DNA of 17,602 bases from Acidobacteriota bacterium (lineage in GTDB: Bacteria; Acidobacteriota; Vicinamibacteria; Vicinamibacterales; UBA2999). The translations under genes were made by a program, and so were the position numbers. The notes below the pieces were generated by a model, which made no database searches, was not told the origin of the DNA, and saw only the letters and a list, made by a program, of their open reading frames with translations. Positions 14,536 through 17,602 of the stretch are shown one piece after another; within the stretch, counting starts at the first letter, position 1, and each line of letters opens with the position of its first letter. The stretch spans positions 1-17,602 of the forward strand of contig CANIBQ010000099.1 in the NCBI GenBank assembly GCA_947465645.1, in the 5' to 3' direction.

Positions 14536-15417
14536 TTACTTGAAGTTGGATGCGCCGGGAAACCCGGTGGCGTCGGCGAGTTGAGCCAGGCTCAGCACCT
14601 GCCCGACCGTCGCCCGGCCGTCGATCACCCAGGTCGGATAGCTCTGCACGCCGGCCCGGTTGCATGACGGCGACTGCGGGGCATTTTGCCCGGCGGGGCT
14701 GCATTCGATGTACGGGAGACGGCCGGCTGACGCCCCGAACAGCCGCTTCTGTTCCTGGCAGTGCGGACACCACGAAGCGCCGTAGAACAGGACGCCTTCC
14801 TCGGTCAGGTGCTCCGCCAGCGCGCGAATCTTGGGGTCTTCCGGCCCGGCGGGCTCAGGTTGCGGAGCGATGTAGTTGCCGTGGAGCACCAGGATGACCA
14901 CGGCCGCGAGCGCGCCACGGCCGGCGATCAATCCCACCCACGAGCGATGCGCCATCTGCGGGGGCCGTTGCGACACTACCAGCGCAAGTGCGGCCGTCAT
15001 GAGGGCGAGCGACGTCAGGCAGTACGGACACGCGGACTCGAGAATCGTCAGCGACACCCCCGTCAGGTAGACGCTGTAGCAGACGCCGAAGAGCGCGACG
15101 GTCCAGGCGTACGACCACTGCTTGTCCGCGCGGGGGACGAACGCGATGCCGGCGAGCGCGGCGTAGCCGATCAGTCCCCAGAGGGATGTCGGCAGGCCGA
15201 ACAGCGTCGCCCAGGGGCTCGTGAGGACGGCGTCGCATCCTCCACCGGCGGAACAACCCTGCAGGGCGCCGCCACTGAATGCGGCCCACGTCAGGTACCC
15301 CGTCAGCGCCATGCCCAGGATACTGATTGCCAGAAGCGGCCAATTGGGCCCGGTCCGGAGTGCCCGTGCTTCGGACTGGGGTTTCGATGCTCGTCGTGTT
15401 TTTGATTGTCTGCTCAT
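14536..15417 (-). CDS. VKOR-thioredoxin fusion, disulfide-bond-forming membrane protein
   Basis: 293 residues. About 25-150 is a vitamin K epoxide reductase (VKOR) domain with four or five helices: the loop pair Cys55 and Cys61 (GCSAGGGCDAV) and the quinone-side CPYC at 130-133. A further helix near 160-180 leads to a periplasmic thioredoxin-like domain with CPHC at 217-220 (YGASWCPHCQEQ) and the cis-proline at 261 (SYPTW). The protein oxidises thiols in exported proteins and passes electrons to quinone, replacing DsbB and part of DsbA. It adds Cys239 and Cys252 in the thioredoxin part, which may form a structural bond. It is convergent with DUF6152 copy 4 and divergent from ribA. Most nearby exported proteins have few cysteines, so a dedicated link is not evident. 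Confidence 0.92.
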   Translation of the reverse strand: MSRQSKTRRASKPQSEARALRTGPNWPLLAISILGMALTGYLTWAAFSGGALQGCSAGGGCDAVLTSPWATLFGLPTSLWGLIGYAALAGIAFVPRADKQWSYAWTVALFGVCYSVYLTGVSLTILESACPYCLTSLALMTAALALVVSQRPPQMAHRSWVGLIAGRGALAAVVILVLHGNYIAPQPEPAGPEDPKIRALAEHLTEEGVLFYGASWCPHCQEQKRLFGASAGRLPYIECSPAGQNAPQSPSCNRAGVQSYPTWVIDGRATVGQVLSLAQLADATGFPGASNFK

Positions 15418-15506
15418 CTCGCCTCGCGCCGCGATAGTAACCGAACGCGGCGCGTTGGGCTATTCTACGACTGCTCCTTACCCGCCGACAGAATCAGGTG
15501 TCCCAT

Positions 15507-16154
15507 ATGCGTCCCTGGGTCCGCAGCGCGCTCATGCTCAAGAACGCCCTCCTTCGCCGGCCGCCGGTCCGCCGTGTGGCTTCAGCAAAGCTCCCCACCG
15601 ACTTCGGCGAGTTCGACATTCACGTGTTCAAGAATGCCTTCTCCGGCGAGACGCATGTCGCGCTGGTCCTCGGAGAGATCGGCAATGGCGAGGACGTGCT
15701 CACCCGCGTCCATTCCGCCTGCCTGACGGGCGACCTGTTTCATTCCGCGCGATGCGACTGCGGCCAGCAACTGCACGCGGCGATGCAACGGATCGCCGAC
15801 CAGGGCCGTGGCGTGCTGCTCTATCTCGACCAGGAGGGGCGTGGCATCGGGCTCGTCAACAAGATTCGCGCCTACGCCCTTCAGGACCAGGGCGTCGACA
15901 CGGTCGAGGCGAACGAACGTCTCGGTTTTCCAGCGGACATCCGGGACTATCGCGCCGGGCTCCAGATACTCCGCCGCCTCGGCGTGAAGACGATGCACCT
16001 TCTGAGCAACAATCCGCGCAAGCTGGCCGGCGTTACGAGCGAAGGCCTGTCGGTGAGCGAGCGGCTGCCGATCGAGATTGCGCCAACGGAGTGGAGCTCG
16101 CGGTACCTGAAGACCAAGAAAGAGAAGCTGGGGCACCTGCTCTCGTCGGTGTAG
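15507..16154 (+). CDS. ribA: GTP cyclohydrolase II
   Basis: 215 residues from the ATG at 15507; AGGTG sits 6 bases upstream, while a GTG at 15498 would lie in that site. The enzyme opens GTP in the first step of riboflavin synthesis, in the cytoplasm. The zinc site is clear: Cys72, Cys83 and Cys85 in [16 protein letters not shown]. The substrate loop [20 protein letters not shown] (about 104-123), [11 protein letters not shown] and [12 protein letters not shown] (about 165-176) complete the signature. The length fits a stand-alone RibA rather than the RibBA fusion. The N-terminal 25 residues are basic and not typical, so the true start could be slightly downstream. Three bases separate its stop from the sulfatase-like gene, so the pair is co-transcribed. 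No FMN riboswitch is seen in the short leader. Confidence 0.94.
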   Translation: MRPWVRSALMLKNALLRRPPVRRVASAKLPTDFGEFDIHVFKNAFSGETHVALVLGEIGNGEDVLTRVHSACLTGDLFHSARCDCGQQLHAAMQRIADQGRGVLLYLDQEGRGIGLVNKIRAYALQDQGVDTVEANERLGFPADIRDYRAGLQILRRLGVKTMHLLSNNPRKLAGVTSEGLSVSERLPIEIAPTEWSSRYLKTKKEKLGHLLSSV

Positions 16155-16157
16155 CGC

Positions 16158-17602
16158 GTGAAAGGGCAGCTCTCCGCCGGTTGGCGTGTGTGGCCCGCGC
16201 TCGTGGCCTCACTCGTCGTCCTCAACGCATCGCTCACGTTCGAAAATGTGTGGCCGACTCCCAGGATCAGTTGGGGGCGCGCGCTGTCGTTCGAGCTCGC
16301 GCTGTGCGTCCTGCTCCTGGCGGTCGCGCATCGGTGGGCGGGGCGGGCGGCGCGACGCGTCCTGCCGGCCATCTGGATCGTGCTGGTCGCGGGACACTAC
16401 CTCGACGTGACCGCCCCGGGGCTCTACGGGCGCGACGTCAACCTCTACTGGGACTCTCAACATCTGGGCAACGTCGCCGCGATGCTCGCGCGCGCGGCGC
16501 CGTGGTGGATGATCGCGACGATGGCTGGAGCCGCGGTCCTGGCCGCGGCCCTGGCGTACACGCTGGCGCGCCTCGCGTTCGCCCGGGTCGCGCCGGCGAT
16601 GAATCACGGAGGATCGCGGCTCGTGCTCGGCTCATTGGCGGCCATCGCGATCGTCCTGTTCGCCGGCCAGCGGCTTTCTCCGGGATTCCCGGCGCCTGTG
16701 GCATTTGCCGCCCCGGTGACGGAGGCGTTCGCTCGACAGGCGCGCTTCGTGCTGTCCATGGTGGGGCCGGGAGCGGTGGCGCCCGCCCTCGGCCCCAGCC
16801 CGGCGCTCGACACCGGCCTTCGGGGCCTCGGCGGCGCCGATGTGCTGCTCGTCTTCGTCGAGTCGTACGGCGCGGTGACCTACGAGACGCCCGCGATCGC
16901 CTCCGGGCTCGCCGCGAGCCGGGCCGACTTCGAGACCGCCATCCGCGAGACTGGTCGTCAGGTCGTGTCGGCCTACGTGGAGTCTCCGACGTTCGGCGGC
17001 AGCTCATGGCTGGCGCATCTGAGCCTGTTGTCGGGGGTGGAGGTACGCGACCAGTATGCGTACACGTCGTTGATGGCATCGCGGCGAGAGACGATCGTCA
17101 CCAACTTCGCGCGACGCGGCTACCGGACCGTGGCGCTGATGCCGGGCATGCGGCAGGCCTGGCCGGAAGGGGCCTTCTACGGCTTCGACGTGATCTACGG
17201 CCGGGATCTCCTGGCCTATGAGGGACCGCAGTTCGGCTGGTGGAGTATTCCGGATCAGTATGCGCTGGCCAAGCTCGACGCGCTCGAACGCCACCGCGCG
17301 CCGCGCGCCCCGCTCTTCGTCGTCTTCCCGACGAGCACGACACACGCGCCCTTTGGTCCCGTGGCTCCCTACCAGGCCGACTGGTCGCGCGTGCTGACCA
17401 AGGACGCCTACGACAAGGCCGACGTCGAGCGGGCGATGGCCATCCTTCCCGACCTGACCAGCCTCGGCCCGAGCTACGTCCGCGCCATGGCCTACGAGTA
17501 CGCGTCGCTTGCCGGCTACCTTCGCCAGCGCACAGACGACGCGATCATGATCGCCATCGGCGATCACCAGCCGCCTGCGGCCGTGAGCGGAAAGGGCGCG
17601 CC
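16158..17602 (+). CDS. Membrane-anchored sulfatase/phosphotransferase-like protein, 3' end missing
   Basis: The frame opens at a GTG at 16158 and is still open at the window edge, so about 481 residues are visible. About 1-180 hold five probable membrane helices (for example WPALVASLVVLNASLTF and MIATMAGAAVLAAALAY). A periplasmic alkaline-phosphatase-superfamily domain follows: DVLLVFVESYG at about 228, a FGGSSWLAHLSLLSG segment at about 280-294 where the nucleophile is expected, STTHAPFGP near 393, and IAIGDHQPP near 465 that supplies metal ligands. The layout recalls LTA synthase and phosphoethanolamine or phosphoglycerol transferases, so an envelope-modifying role is likely. Sulfate-ester hydrolysis cannot be excluded. 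It starts 3 bases after ribA without a good ribosome site of its own, so it is probably coupled to it. A 666-codon frame overlapping much of this region is a shadow. Confidence 0.8.
   Translation, partial: MKGQLSAGWRVWPALVASLVVLNASLTFENVWPTPRISWGRALSFELALCVLLLAVAHRWAGRAARRVLPAIWIVLVAGHYLDVTAPGLYGRDVNLYWDSQHLGNVAAMLARAAPWWMIATMAGAAVLAAALAYTLARLAFARVAPAMNHGGSRLVLGSLAAIAIVLFAGQRLSPGFPAPVAFAAPVTEAFARQARFVLSMVGPGAVAPALGPSPALDTGLRGLGGADVLLVFVESYGAVTYETPAIASGLAASRADFETAIRETGRQVVSAYVESPTFGGSSWLAHLSLLSGVEVRDQYAYTSLMASRRETIVTNFARRGYRTVALMPGMRQAWPEGAFYGFDVIYGRDLLAYEGPQFGWWSIPDQYALAKLDALERHRAPRAPLFVVFPTSTTHAPFGPVAPYQADWSRVLTKDAYDKADVERAMAILPDLTSLGPSYVRAMAYEYASLAGYLRQRTDDAIMIAIGDHQPPAAVSGKGA

Noticed and set aside
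15221..17221. A 666-codon plus-strand frame
   Set aside because: It crosses the start of the VKOR gene and all of ribA and has Arg/Pro/Ala-rich composition without motifs, while ribA and the sulfatase-like frame show real domains. It is a GC-rich shadow.
1..17602. Phage, transposon, CRISPR or defence island
   Set aside because: No integrase, transposase, direct-repeat array, tRNA or restriction/toxin genes were found. The repeats present are paralogous genes.

Overview
GC-rich, densely packed bacterial chromosome with no RNA genes, CRISPR arrays or insertion sequences that I could find. The mix of a very large TonB-dependent receptor with an N-terminal carboxypeptidase-regulatory-like domain, several DUF6152 proteins, a VKOR-thioredoxin fusion and many exported proteins of unknown role suggests an Acidobacteriota genome, perhaps class Vicinamibacteria. 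That placement is inference from gene content, not from a marker gene.

Layout. (1) 1-4165, minus strand: an Oar-type TonB-dependent receptor followed by a sorbosone/glucose-dehydrogenase-like beta-propeller that runs off the left edge. (2) 4392-7946: an aromatic-acid block. A type I (VOC) extradiol dioxygenase (minus) diverges from a convincing 4-oxalomesaconate hydratase (ligJ) and an aromatic acid:H+ symporter (plus). (3) 7947-8320: no clear gene, but a strong intrinsic terminator preceded by a 9-codon ORF with a good Shine-Dalgarno sequence. (4) 8321-14531: the unusual part. It holds four DUF6152 proteins and three members of an uncharacterised exported family recognised by a W-G-x-S-x-G-x-W ... 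DTL-x-V signature. With them are an exported class II aldolase/decarboxylase-like protein, a decayed NHL-type propeller gene and a carboxypeptidase-regulatory-domain lipoprotein. Seven of these form one minus-strand run (13340 down to 8750). A two-gene DUF6152 module diverges from its head and a DUF6152 gene converges on its tail. (5) 14536-17602: a VKOR-thioredoxin fusion (minus), then ribA and a membrane-anchored sulfatase-like protein (plus) that runs off the right edge.

How the genes may work together. Ring cleavage by the dioxygenase, hydration by LigJ and uptake by the symporter make a partial catechol-acid catabolic set. The aldolase-like protein resembles 3,4-dihydroxyphthalate-type decarboxylases, so the neighbouring exported cluster may also act on aromatic acids, but outside the cytoplasm. 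The best candidate for an undescribed system is the repeated pairing of DUF6152 with the DTL-signature family. All four DUF6152 proteins are predicted to start with His-His after signal cleavage and share a downstream Asn-Pro-His, which suggests a metal site formed by the mature N-terminus. This is a hypothesis from sequence only.
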